Positions 38,207 through 46,783 of a stretch of 64,000 bases of DNA are shown one piece after another. The translations under genes and the position numbers were made by a program. Positions within the stretch are counted from its first letter, which is position 1; every line of letters begins with the position of its first letter. Origin of the DNA: Clostridium sp. 12(A) (GTDB taxonomy: Bacteria; Bacillota; Clostridia; Lachnospirales; Lachnospiraceae); NCBI GenBank assembly GCA_000526575.1, contig JAGI01000003.1, positions 556,125-620,124 of the forward strand, in the 5' to 3' direction. The notes under the pieces were generated by a model. It searched no databases. It was not told the origin of the DNA and saw only the letters and a list, made by a program, of their open reading frames with translations.

Positions 38207-39994
38207 TTATTTCTTTACTGCTGCTCTGGCATCAATGACTTTCTGGAACTTGGCTTTATCAAATTCCACCAATTGTGCCCAGTCAAATCCATCAAGCTGA
38301 GTCTTCATATCAGCCCACATGCTCTTAAATTCTTCCTCGCTCTTTGCAAATACCATTCTCCAGGAGGTATCGCAGATGAGGGTTGCGCACTGGCTGCGAA
38401 TTAAGGCTACATCTGTGGTATCACTTGGAAGGATAATGTTTACGTTCGGCACCGGTTTTAACTGTCCGGTTCCTTCCAGATAAGCCACCTGATTGACCGC
38501 GCCATACTTTTCACTCCACTCATTGGTCATGGTCGTCTTGTTGGCCTCCAGATAGGAAGACCAGTAATTATTGTTATACGGTTCTTTGGTATTTGGGTCA
38601 ATGGATACGCTTGCCATTGGCCACTGATTGATCTTACAGTTTCCATCATCAAATCCACCGCCGCCCCATTCATCGGAGACTGGACGATTTTCCATCAGAC
38701 CATAGAGACCATTCTCTGTCAGAGTATACTTACCATCAGCCCCTTTGGTATAGCTCCATCCTGGAATTCCGTGATGGATAAATTCAAGTCCTTCCGGACT
38801 GATTAACCAATCCATAAATTCAATGGCTCTCGCCCTGTCATTGCCTTCCATATGACTTCCAAGAGCAAAGGCTCTTCCGTCACCAAAGTAAGGATCGGAC
38901 GGCTGGAAGAAGTTCATATCCTCAACTGGTGCATAGATATAGGCATTTCTTTCCTGCGCACGGTCCGGAGTATTCCAGAAGCCTCTCTGCCAGTTATACC
39001 AGAATAACAATACCTGTTTGTTCTTCATCTTATTGCATGCATTATCCCAGTTCTGCGTCCCGGAATCAGGGTCAATGAGACCTCTTTGATTGGCCTGGAA
39101 GAAAAAGTGGAGCATCTTATAATAGGCTCCGTCATCGTCGGTGACCTGTTTCATATCTCCGGTGTTTCCTACCATAACAGAACCATTTACTTCATAGCCA
39201 TACATTTTAGTCAACTGGGCAGCATTCTCCATGGTAACCTGGGTTCCGCCTTTATCCCAGTCCCGCCATAAAGAGATGGCATAGTTGGCATCTCCCTTGC
39301 TGTTCTTTGGATGTGCCTTTTGCATCTGCTCTAACACATCTAACAGATCATCGGTGTTCTTCATCTTTGGAGCACCGATTTCTGTGTAATAATCCCATGG
39401 GAGCAGAGGACTAATATACAGAGTATCATCGGAATATGTGGTAGGTGAAGTATTGGTAATCTGGCATGGCATACCATAAATCTTACCCTCACTGTTGCCT
39501 TCCAGACCTTCATTAAATGTTTTATACTGCTCGTAATACTGACTTAAATTCTTACTATTTTTTACATCCTCGCTGATATCCGCAATGAGACCGGCCTTAA
39601 TACAGTCCTGAAGAGGGGAATTGTCAAGAAGGATAATATCTCCCAGCTTTCCGGAGGCGGAACGGGTCTGATAAAGTGCTTCGCCATCTCCCGATGCCTG
39701 GGGCGCGATAATATTTAGCTCCAGGTTGAACTTATCCTTTATTACCTTTCCAAACCAGCCGCTTTGTACCCCCTGGTAATTAGCAGCAACATCGTAGACC
39801 TCCAGGGTAAGGGTATTCGTGTGGTCGATTTCTGACGTTGCGGCCCCCGAAGTATCTGTCGTACCTGCTCCGCCGGAATCCTTTGTGCCGGTACTACTGG
39901 CGCCTGTCTTCTTTGATGCAGAGCATCCGGATAGCATAAGAGATAGCACTAAGACCACAGCCAGCATCAATGAAAAAAATCTTCTTTTTTTCAT
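38207..39994 (-). CDS. LplA-type oligosaccharide-binding lipoprotein
   Basis: The extracellular solute receptor of the operon B importer, 595 residues. A signal peptide with lipobox LSGC puts the lipidated Cys at 24, followed by a Ser/Gly/Thr-rich linker. The body is a large family 1 solute-binding fold with a Trp-rich groove (SGWFGKV, WRDWDKGG, FWYNWQRGFW), typical of oligosaccharide receptors. The adjacent glycosidase suggests xylo- or arabinoxylo-oligosaccharides. It is last in operon B, after both permeases. No ATPase gene is present; such importers usually share a global MsmX-like ATPase. Confidence 0.88.
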   Translation of the reverse strand: MKKRRFFSLMLAVVLVLSLMLSGCSASKKTGASSTGTKDSGGAGTTDTSGAATSEIDHTNTLTLEVYDVAANYQGVQSGWFGKVIKDKFNLELNIIAPQASGDGEALYQTRSASGKLGDIILLDNSPLQDCIKAGLIADISEDVKNSKNLSQYYEQYKTFNEGLEGNSEGKIYGMPCQITNTSPTTYSDDTLYISPLLPWDYYTEIGAPKMKNTDDLLDVLEQMQKAHPKNSKGDANYAISLWRDWDKGGTQVTMENAAQLTKMYGYEVNGSVMVGNTGDMKQVTDDDGAYYKMLHFFFQANQRGLIDPDSGTQNWDNACNKMKNKQVLLFWYNWQRGFWNTPDRAQERNAYIYAPVEDMNFFQPSDPYFGDGRAFALGSHMEGNDRARAIEFMDWLISPEGLEFIHHGIPGWSYTKGADGKYTLTENGLYGLMENRPVSDEWGGGGFDDGNCKINQWPMASVSIDPNTKEPYNNNYWSSYLEANKTTMTNEWSEKYGAVNQVAYLEGTGQLKPVPNVNIILPSDTTDVALIRSQCATLICDTSWRMVFAKSEEEFKSMWADMKTQLDGFDWAQLVEFDKAKFQKVIDARAAVKK

Positions 39995-40047
39995 AAATCA
40001 ATCCTCCATTCTTTGATAAGTTATAAAAAGGGCTACTACTCCCATAT

Positions 40048-40968
40048 TTAACCTTTTACCGCTCCAATCATAATACCCCTTACAAAATACCGCTGGAAAA
40101 TGGGGTATATAAGCAAAATAGGTGCCACTACAATAATGGTCACTGTCATTCGTATGGAAGTGGCTGTCTGTACCGTTGCCACGCTCTGTGCCACGGCCGC
40201 ACCGCTGGAAGAATTGACAAGCTGCTTTAAGGAGCTGGCCTGATTGATGTACTGATATAAGATAAACTGTAAGCTGTACAGCTTGTTATCCGTCATCAAA
40301 AGCAGGGTGTCCTGAAACGCATTCCACTGTGCCACTGCCGCAAATATGGCTACCGTCGCCAGAATGGGCTTAATGACTGGAAGAATCACCCGGTAAAACA
40401 TGGTCAGAGTTCCTGCCCCATCAATCTCTGCTGCCTGCTGCAGCTCTTTAGGAATGGACTCCACAAAGGTCTTAGCCAATATGATATAAAACGGAGATAC
40501 AATGGTAGGAAGAATATACCCCCAGAAATTATTGGTCAGATGAAGGTTACGCATGGTTAAAAACCAGGGTATGATACCTGCATTGAAATACATGGTCACA
40601 ATGACGAACCGATACCAGAATTTTCTGTGCCACAGGCTTTCTCTTGTAAACATATATCCCATAAATGCCGTTGTCATGGTGGTAAGCAGGGTACCGATCA
40701 CAGTTCTGCTAATGGAAATAATAGCTGCATTTAAAAGCCCGGGAATCTTAATTGCTTTGATATAATTTTCAAAATGAATTCCATGAGGAAGAAAAATAAT
40801 CAGCCCTTTCTGGCTTAAATCATTGTTGCTGATGGTATTAATGAAAATGTAGTAAAAGGGATACACGCAGATAAAGGCAAATACAGCGTAAAAGATATAA
40901 ATTAACACACTGATGAGCGCATCTCCAAAGCTTTGCTTTTGACGTTTTCTTTTTTTGACGCTTTCCAT
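40048..40968 (-). CDS. LplC/YesQ-type sugar ABC permease
   Basis: A 306-residue membrane protein with six predicted helices and the EAA coupling loop (ELQQAAEIDGAGTLTMFYRVILPVIKPIL). The C-terminus IFQRYFVRGIMIGAVKG is the typical end of the family. It pairs with the LplB-type permease encoded 19 nt upstream. Confidence 0.9.
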   Translation of the reverse strand: MESVKKRKRQKQSFGDALISVLIYIFYAVFAFICVYPFYYIFINTISNNDLSQKGLIIFLPHGIHFENYIKAIKIPGLLNAAIISISRTVIGTLLTTMTTAFMGYMFTRESLWHRKFWYRFVIVTMYFNAGIIPWFLTMRNLHLTNNFWGYILPTIVSPFYIILAKTFVESIPKELQQAAEIDGAGTLTMFYRVILPVIKPILATVAIFAAVAQWNAFQDTLLLMTDNKLYSLQFILYQYINQASSLKQLVNSSSGAAVAQSVATVQTATSIRMTVTIIVVAPILLIYPIFQRYFVRGIMIGAVKG

Positions 40969-40987
40969 AGTCTTTCCCCTCTCTGCC

Positions 40988-41908
40988 TTATAAAAAGCTC
41001 TCGCCTCTTACCAGCTTTGAAATCCCGTTGGCTGCGGTAAGAAGAACCAGGCTGATGATACTTTTTAAAATACTAAGTGCGGTTGCAACAGAGTAGCTTC
41101 CGCTTCCCATTGCCAGGTTAAATACATAAAGATCCAGAACCTGAATGTGCTCTTTGTTAAATGCATTCTGGAATACATAATACTGTTCCATGCCGTTGGA
41201 TAAAAAGCTGGCAATGGCAAGCATCAATAATACAAAATACGTTGGCAGGATGCTTGGAATGGTAATATACCGGATACGCTGCATTCTGGTGGCTCCGTCA
41301 ACCTTGGCAGCCTCAAACATCTGCTCATCGATTCCTGTAATAGCTGCAATATACATAATGGCTGCCCACCCCAGGTTTTTCCACGTCAGCCACAGCCACT
41401 GGGTAATCCATACGTGATCTGATTTCTGGAGAAACTGAACCGGCGCATCTAAAATACCCCAGGCAACCAGCACATGATTTACTACGCCTGTATTATTAAA
41501 TATATTAAATGCCACAGAATACACCAGTACCCAGCTGATGAAGTTTGGAATGGTGGTTACGGTCTGAACGGTCTTGCGAAAGGGAACGCACTTGATTTCA
41601 TTTAAGAACACAGCGAAAAACATGGGAAGCCAGGAGGTTCCTACGGTGATTCCGCTCATGACCAGAGTATTTACCATAACACTTACAATCTGCTTTGTTT
41701 TTACAGGATTTGCTACTAAGGATTGAAACCATTTTAAACCTACAAAATTACTTGATGTCAATGGCTGAGGCGGCCTGTAATCAAAGAACGCATACATCCA
41801 GCCGTACAGCGGATAGTAGCAAAATACTCCGACCAGTAAAATAAATGGGAGAATATAAAGAAATTCCTTGATTGATCTTAACTTTCTTTTATTTTGAAAC
41901 AGATTCAT
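40988..41908 (-). CDS. LplB/YesP-type sugar ABC permease
   Basis: The partner permease, 306 residues, six helices; the EAA loop is MFEAAKVDGATRMQRIRYITIPSILPTYF. Near the N-terminus YPLYGWMYAFFDYRPPQPL is a family hallmark. ATG codons occur at 41914 and 41908; AAAGGAG lies 7 nt before the second, which I chose. It is 24 nt after the beta-helix glycosidase gene. Confidence 0.9.
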   Translation of the reverse strand: MNLFQNKRKLRSIKEFLYILPFILLVGVFCYYPLYGWMYAFFDYRPPQPLTSSNFVGLKWFQSLVANPVKTKQIVSVMVNTLVMSGITVGTSWLPMFFAVFLNEIKCVPFRKTVQTVTTIPNFISWVLVYSVAFNIFNNTGVVNHVLVAWGILDAPVQFLQKSDHVWITQWLWLTWKNLGWAAIMYIAAITGIDEQMFEAAKVDGATRMQRIRYITIPSILPTYFVLLMLAIASFLSNGMEQYYVFQNAFNKEHIQVLDLYVFNLAMGSGSYSVATALSILKSIISLVLLTAANGISKLVRGESFL

Positions 41909-41932
41909 TCTCATTCTCCTTTCTAGTAACCC

Positions 41933-43891
41933 TTAATACATTCGGGGATCTATGGATATCACCTGATTTTCCGGCAATGTGAAAAATGGACCTGGAAGCC
42001 TTCTCTCCTCCAAAGTCTTCATGCCGAAGAAATCACTGGTTACCATGGATTTTACCGATACCTTACTGATATCCTCTGTGCTGCGGATGAATCTGTTTCC
42101 TTCCGGATGAAGGGGAGAAAACGATGAATTTATTGGAGATTTTTTAATCTCCATGGTAAAATGCTCCGTATCCACTGAAATATCAAATCGGCCTTCCTGT
42201 CCTTCCTGATCAAATCCGTAAAATTCCTTCCAGGCCTGTAAATCAAGACATACCGAAGGAGCTGGATAGAGAATTCTTAAATAGCCTCCTGGCATGTTTA
42301 AATACAAGTTTCCTTCTGATTCATTGTGCTCTGTGGGCATTTTAATGGCAGCCTCTTTGCAGTCATAAAATACGTTATTATAGATTCTGGCGTCCCTCGC
42401 TGTTCCGCCTCTCGTGTCCCAGGTGATTCGAAACGCCACGGTTTTTGCATAGTAGCCGGCACTTTTGCATTTTCCGATGAAATTATTTACAATATGCAGA
42501 TGGTCGGTTCCTTCTCCGTATACCGCATATCCATTTACCAGACTGTTCTCTTCCATCTTGTACCAGCCAGAGGAGCCAGGCTCTTTTGGTATGTCTGCCG
42601 GGTCAAAACGCCCCTCCACATTCCAGAAGATGTTATTATCAATGAGATTCACATCATCACGGCTGCACTCAATAAAGATTGCTTCTCTCTGGTTGATTCC
42701 ATCTAAAAAGAGATTCCTTGTAATCCGGTTATTTTCATTGCTCATATCCATCCAAAGATGATCCGCACGTATGGTACCTTTAAAGATATTACGGCGGATG
42801 AGGCTGTTTGTGCAGTCGTGGACCTTGATTCCACCCGCTTCCCAGGACAGCTCCATCTTCTGCCACCCAGTTCCCTGTATAAGATTGTCTTCAATCAAAA
42901 GATGTTTGGCGAAGAGTCCTGCAATTGCACATACTCCTGCGTCAAAAATCTTACACCCACGGATGATTGTTTCACCAATTACCTGACCCTCTTTGAGAGT
43001 ATGATGCCAGCATTCATTTCCAATATCAATTCCTACCCCATTGGCCCAGTCTATGGTACAATCCTCAATGATCCAGTGATGGCCCCGATAACAGGATAAG
43101 GAACCCCTCTGAGGCACAGGCGCTCCGGTAGCAGCATGGGCGCATGTAATCCCCTTTACTTTGATATAAGATAAGAATGGAACCTTGGGAGCAAAGCACT
43201 GTTCTCTGTTTGTCAGCTCAATGGTATGATTCCATGGCTCATCATCATCTTCCAGTCTGAAATGTATTGTCTGACCGTTTGCCTCCACCCAATAGGTGCC
43301 GGCCTGGTCTCCAAGCTGAGGGTACAGTGCCACCTGTTGTAATGGCTTTCCGTCACAAAACACCATGCCCCTGCGGTTTAAATAGGACGTCATATCTGTT
43401 TTGTCATATTCGATAAATAGCCGGTCATGAAGGATATTGACCGCACAAAATGGGTTATATCCACGGAACTCATCAGGATCCAGTGTTACCTCCCATACCC
43501 TTGCATGGTTTACCTCTTGTTTTACTTCCGGGGAATACCGGGTAAGGTTCCAGCCTTCACTTTTCTTAAAGTCCTTTGCCTCATAAGAAGCTTTAATGAC
43601 TACCTCGCCGTCTCCAAAGGCTTCATATGTAATCATTCCATCCGGGCCGCTTCCCCCTCTTTCAGGTGCAACACATTCTCTGTATACGCCCTCATGAATC
43701 AGTACCCTGGTGCCTGGGTCCGCAAGCTGGGCAGCTGCATTGATTGTTTTTAATGGGTGGTCATAAGTGCCGTCATTTTTATCCGATGCACCTGGGTGAT
43801 TCCCATTCACGTGCAGTTCTCTGCTATATTTCTGCTCTTTTTCCCATGACTCAAAATATTGGCCGTTGGGTAACATCATATCCTGGTCCAT
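41933..43891 (-). CDS. Right-handed beta-helix glycosidase, GH120-like (probable beta-xylosidase)
   Basis: A 652-residue protein with repeated parallel beta-helix rungs (IIEDCTIDW, IIRGCKIFDAG, LIEDNLIQG, LIRRNIFKG, ITRNLFLDG, LIDNNIFWN). The N-terminus (HVNGNHPGASDKNDGTYDHP LKTINAAAQLADPGTRVLIH) resembles GH120 XylC of Thermoanaerobacterium. Its catalytic pair, as I recall Asp382 and Glu405, corresponds here to Asp382 in LWMDMSN and Glu408 in FIECSRDD. No signal peptide, so it acts on imported oligosaccharides. The start at 43891 has GGGAGG 4 nt upstream; the earlier ATG at 43903 is too early for that site. First gene of operon B. Confidence 0.72.
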   Translation of the reverse strand: MDQDMMLPNGQYFESWEKEQKYSRELHVNGNHPGASDKNDGTYDHPLKTINAAAQLADPGTRVLIHEGVYRECVAPERGGSGPDGMITYEAFGDGEVVIKASYEAKDFKKSEGWNLTRYSPEVKQEVNHARVWEVTLDPDEFRGYNPFCAVNILHDRLFIEYDKTDMTSYLNRRGMVFCDGKPLQQVALYPQLGDQAGTYWVEANGQTIHFRLEDDDEPWNHTIELTNREQCFAPKVPFLSYIKVKGITCAHAATGAPVPQRGSLSCYRGHHWIIEDCTIDWANGVGIDIGNECWHHTLKEGQVIGETIIRGCKIFDAGVCAIAGLFAKHLLIEDNLIQGTGWQKMELSWEAGGIKVHDCTNSLIRRNIFKGTIRADHLWMDMSNENNRITRNLFLDGINQREAIFIECSRDDVNLIDNNIFWNVEGRFDPADIPKEPGSSGWYKMEENSLVNGYAVYGEGTDHLHIVNNFIGKCKSAGYYAKTVAFRITWDTRGGTARDARIYNNVFYDCKEAAIKMPTEHNESEGNLYLNMPGGYLRILYPAPSVCLDLQAWKEFYGFDQEGQEGRFDISVDTEHFTMEIKKSPINSSFSPLHPEGNRFIRSTEDISKVSVKSMVTSDFFGMKTLEERRLPGPFFTLPENQVISIDPRMY

Positions 43892-44024
43892 ATTTCCTCC
43901 CATTCGTACTAGATGATATTCACAAAATCCCTATCGGAACTGTATTTGTTGTATATTTTTTGTATGTTATTTGAATTTTTAGTGTAAAATTATAATATTT
44001 TAGTTGAAAATGCCCAATAAAATA

Positions 44025-44053
44025 ATTATAAGAAAATATTTATTAGGAAACAA
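44025..44053 (-). promoter_or_regulatory. Operon B promoter
   Basis: TTGTTT (44048-44053), 17-bp spacer, TATAAT (44025-44030). The leader to the first gene is about 130 nt and very AT-rich, with no gene seen. Confidence 0.65.
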
Positions 44054-44103
44054 TGACATATATTAAGTTCAATATGAACTATTTGCAGACATATGCGACA
44101 TAT
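44054..44103. promoter_or_regulatory. Triple AraC-type operator of operon B
   Basis: TGACATAT (44054-44061), TGAACTAT (44075-44082) and CGACATAT (44096-44103) repeat at exactly 21 bp; the first abuts the -35 box as in operon A. An AGTTCA-ata-TGAACT palindrome overlaps the middle copy. An extra ACATAT lies at 44089-44094. Confidence 0.6.
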
Positions 44104-44246
44104 CTTCAGGAGTTTATGATGTATTCTCATCTATTATCATAGTTTCTATAAGAAACGAATATAATATTGTCCACTTTCTTTTTTACAGCTGTTTTTTATT
44201 CCCGGTTCATGGAAGAGTTTACCTGCACCTTTTCATTGACACCACA

Positions 44247-44290
44247 AAAAGAGCCTCCAGGTCTGACGATACAGACTTGAAAGCTCTTCT
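44247..44290 (-). terminator. Terminator of operon C
   Basis: On the minus strand an AGAGCTTTCA...GTCTG / CAGAC...GGCTCT stem is followed by TTTTTG, 15 nt past the ABC exporter stop. Confidence 0.85.
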
Positions 44291-44305
44291 CTTTTCCCTA
44301 TTTTC

Positions 44306-46093
44306 TTATCTTAAAGCCATCTGAAGACGTTCCATCTCATAGAATTCACCCTTTAACGCCATCAGCTCCTCGTAGCTTCCTTCCTCCCGGATTTTCCCCC
44401 GGTCCAGGACAACAATCCGGTCTGCTCCCCGAACCGTAGATAGCCGGTGGGCTACGATAAACGTGGTTCTTCCCTGTATGAGTCGGTCCAGAGCATCTTG
44501 AATCTCCTTTTCTGATATGGTATCAAGAGCAGAAGTCGCTTCATCAAGAATGATGACTCTGGGGTTTCTTATAATTGCCCGGGCTATGGAGATTCTTTGT
44601 CTCTGTCCCCCGCTTAAATTAGCTCCGTGCTCTCCGATCATGGTATCTAAGCCCATGGGAAGCTTGGAGATTACGGATTTTAAATTGGCTGCTTCCACCG
44701 CGTGAGCTAACTCTTCCTCTGATACATGTTCCATGCCGTAGACGATATTCTCCCGCACAGTCCCTGTAAAAAGCACCGGTGTCTGAGGAACCACAGATAT
44801 AAATCTCCGGTAACTCCTTAAATTGATATCGCCTATTTCCATACCATCGATAAGAAGTCTGCCGTCTGAGGGCGTAATAAAACCGATGATCATATTTAGA
44901 ACTGTGGTTTTACCCGAGCCAGATTCTCCCACCAGGGCAATGGTCTCCCCTTCCTTCACCTCCAGATCAAAGCCGTCGAGGACTGGTTCCTTGGATCCTT
45001 TATATGTAAATTGCACATTGTGAAAAGAATAATTTCCCTTTAATTCTTTCATCTCCGCCTTTCCCTCATTGTGCTCCACATCGTCAGAAATCAGGACCTC
45101 GCCAATGGAAGAAACCGATTCCAGACCTTTTGTGAGAATGGGAAGGAGATTAATTAGTGCGGAAAACTGGTTAACCACCGTTGTAAAGCTGGCCTGATAA
45201 AAGGTCACGTCTCCGATTTTAATTAACCCATGCAGGGCCATAAAACCTGAAAATCCAAGACAGAGAACCTGGAATACCTGAAAGATACACCAGCTGACCG
45301 CACCGAAATGAGACTGAATCATGTCCAGACGGTAACCTTTTTCCGCAGTCTCTTCCAACTGTTCCTTTAACTTTTCCACCTCAATGGTTTCCAGTGCATG
45401 GGCCCTGGCAACAGGAACCAGCTCCACCATTTCCATGACCCTGGCGCTGGTTTCTTCCATTTCCTGACGGAACGCCCGGTTTTCCATATGAATCCTTTTA
45501 CGAAAGGCAACCACTATAATGGAGGTTACAGGCGCTACCAGAAGAAAGAAGATCAATACTACCCTGTTTTTCACCGCAGTGATGGATAAGGTAATGACAA
45601 GATTCATCACGATGTTCATGGTATTTACAAAGAGCTGGGAGGAAAGGGTTTCCACTGCCTCCACATCCCGGATAATCTTTGACTGTAAACGCCCAGACTG
45701 GATTTCCGTATGATAAGGGATCGACAGTTCCTGCAGCTTTCTAACCAATGCCCCTCTAAGCCCTGCTTCTGTCTTTCTGATGACCCTGCTTTTGTATTTA
45801 TTATGAAGCCAGTTAGCAGGAAGATGGATGACCAAAAGGCCAAGCCAAATGAAAACGTTTATGAGTATTGTCCTCTTGCCTCCATCTCCTCCCTCCATTG
45901 CCCCGTTGATTACATTGGCAATCAGCAGGGCGGAAAAAAGACTTGGCGCATGCTTTACTACAAAAAAGAAGGTAGAGATTAGAAACTTATGATATTGGCC
46001 TTTATAAAATCCCAGCAATACACGGACTGAACGATTGCCGTATTTTTTATAACAGGTGATAAAGCTGTGTTCAATCTCATCGTACTTATCCAT
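44306..46093 (-). CDS. ABC exporter-type half transporter (ATPase-permease fusion)
   Basis: 595 residues. A transmembrane domain (about 30-330, six helices) is followed by a nucleotide-binding domain with Walker A GESGSGKT, Q-loop VVPQTPV, signature LSGGQRQR, Walker B VIILDEATSALD and switch VAHRLS. It would work as a homodimer. The substrate is unknown. Sitting last in a sugar operon and starting 9 nt after the CE12 gene, it might export a sugar or by-product, but this class also carries lipids, peptides or drugs. Confidence 0.88.
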   Translation of the reverse strand: MDKYDEIEHSFITCYKKYGNRSVRVLLGFYKGQYHKFLISTFFFVVKHAPSLFSALLIANVINGAMEGGDGGKRTILINVFIWLGLLVIHLPANWLHNKYKSRVIRKTEAGLRGALVRKLQELSIPYHTEIQSGRLQSKIIRDVEAVETLSSQLFVNTMNIVMNLVITLSITAVKNRVVLIFFLLVAPVTSIIVVAFRKRIHMENRAFRQEMEETSARVMEMVELVPVARAHALETIEVEKLKEQLEETAEKGYRLDMIQSHFGAVSWCIFQVFQVLCLGFSGFMALHGLIKIGDVTFYQASFTTVVNQFSALINLLPILTKGLESVSSIGEVLISDDVEHNEGKAEMKELKGNYSFHNVQFTYKGSKEPVLDGFDLEVKEGETIALVGESGSGKTTVLNMIIGFITPSDGRLLIDGMEIGDINLRSYRRFISVVPQTPVLFTGTVRENIVYGMEHVSEEELAHAVEAANLKSVISKLPMGLDTMIGEHGANLSGGQRQRISIARAIIRNPRVIILDEATSALDTISEKEIQDALDRLIQGRTTFIVAHRLSTVRGADRIVVLDRGKIREEGSYEELMALKGEFYEMERLQMALR

Positions 46094-46102
46094 GCTTCCT
46101 CC

Positions 46103-46783
46103 TTAGGATACGTCAAGCCCTTCATTTTCCTTTATGGGACCCCCGTCTTCTAAAAGATCCGAATAGGGCGAACCAAGCTTTTTCAGTTCCTGACAGAGAA
46201 ATCCTGCCATTAACACAGCTCCCTCCGGCTTTAGATGAGTATTGTCTCCAGGCCACATAAAATAGGCTTTGGAAGCCAGATCCCCAACAGACGCAAGATA
46301 TGCCTCCGTGATGGCCGTTAAGTCAATGACTGGCACTCCCTCCTTTTTTCCTGTCCTTCTTACCGCATCCGGATAGGCACCATGGCTTCCTGGTAAAAAG
46401 ACTCCCTCACTGTTAAATAGTCTTCTTGCAATGGGGGTAATCAATACAGGATATGCACCTTTGTCCCTTGCTGCGTGAATAAAACGAAGGAGATTTTCAG
46501 GAAATGTGGTCTCTGGATCGGTGTGACGCTCCACGTCTTGTTTTTCATCGTTATGACCAAATTGGATAAATAGAAAGTCTCCCTTTTTTATTTCCTTTTC
46601 TATAGAAGAAAGACGTCCCTCCTCCAGAAATGATTTTGTACTACGCCCGTTCTGGGCAAAGCTTTTCATATCCACGGAGTCTTTCAGATACCAGAGCATG
46701 GCCTGGGAAATTCCTGTCTGTGGATAGGTTGCTATTTTATTGAATTTCACTGTGCTGTCTCCAGCATAAAAGATTGCTGCCAT
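46103..46783 (-). CDS. SGNH acetylesterase, CE12 (RhgT/YesT-like)
   Basis: A 226-residue SGNH/GDSL esterase. Block I is AGDSTV (Ser10), block III QFGHND, block V GDNTHLKPEGA with the Asp-His pair. This is the signature of the CE12 rhamnogalacturonan/xylan acetylesterases. No signal peptide, so it deacetylates oligosaccharides inside the cell. The start lies inside the upstream GH43 gene (47-nt overlap), with GGAG 9 nt upstream, so it is translationally coupled. Confidence 0.87.
   Translation of the reverse strand: MAAIFYAGDSTVKFNKIATYPQTGISQAMLWYLKDSVDMKSFAQNGRSTKSFLEEGRLSSIEKEIKKGDFLFIQFGHNDEKQDVERHTDPETTFPENLLRFIHAARDKGAYPVLITPIARRLFNSEGVFLPGSHGAYPDAVRRTGKKEGVPVIDLTAITEAYLASVGDLASKAYFMWPGDNTHLKPEGAVLMAGFLCQELKKLGSPYSDLLEDGGPIKENEGLDVS

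Noticed and set aside
44306..46093. ATPase of the xylan oligosaccharide importers
   Set aside because: It is an exporter-type fusion with its own membrane domain, not a stand-alone MsmX-like importer ATPase.
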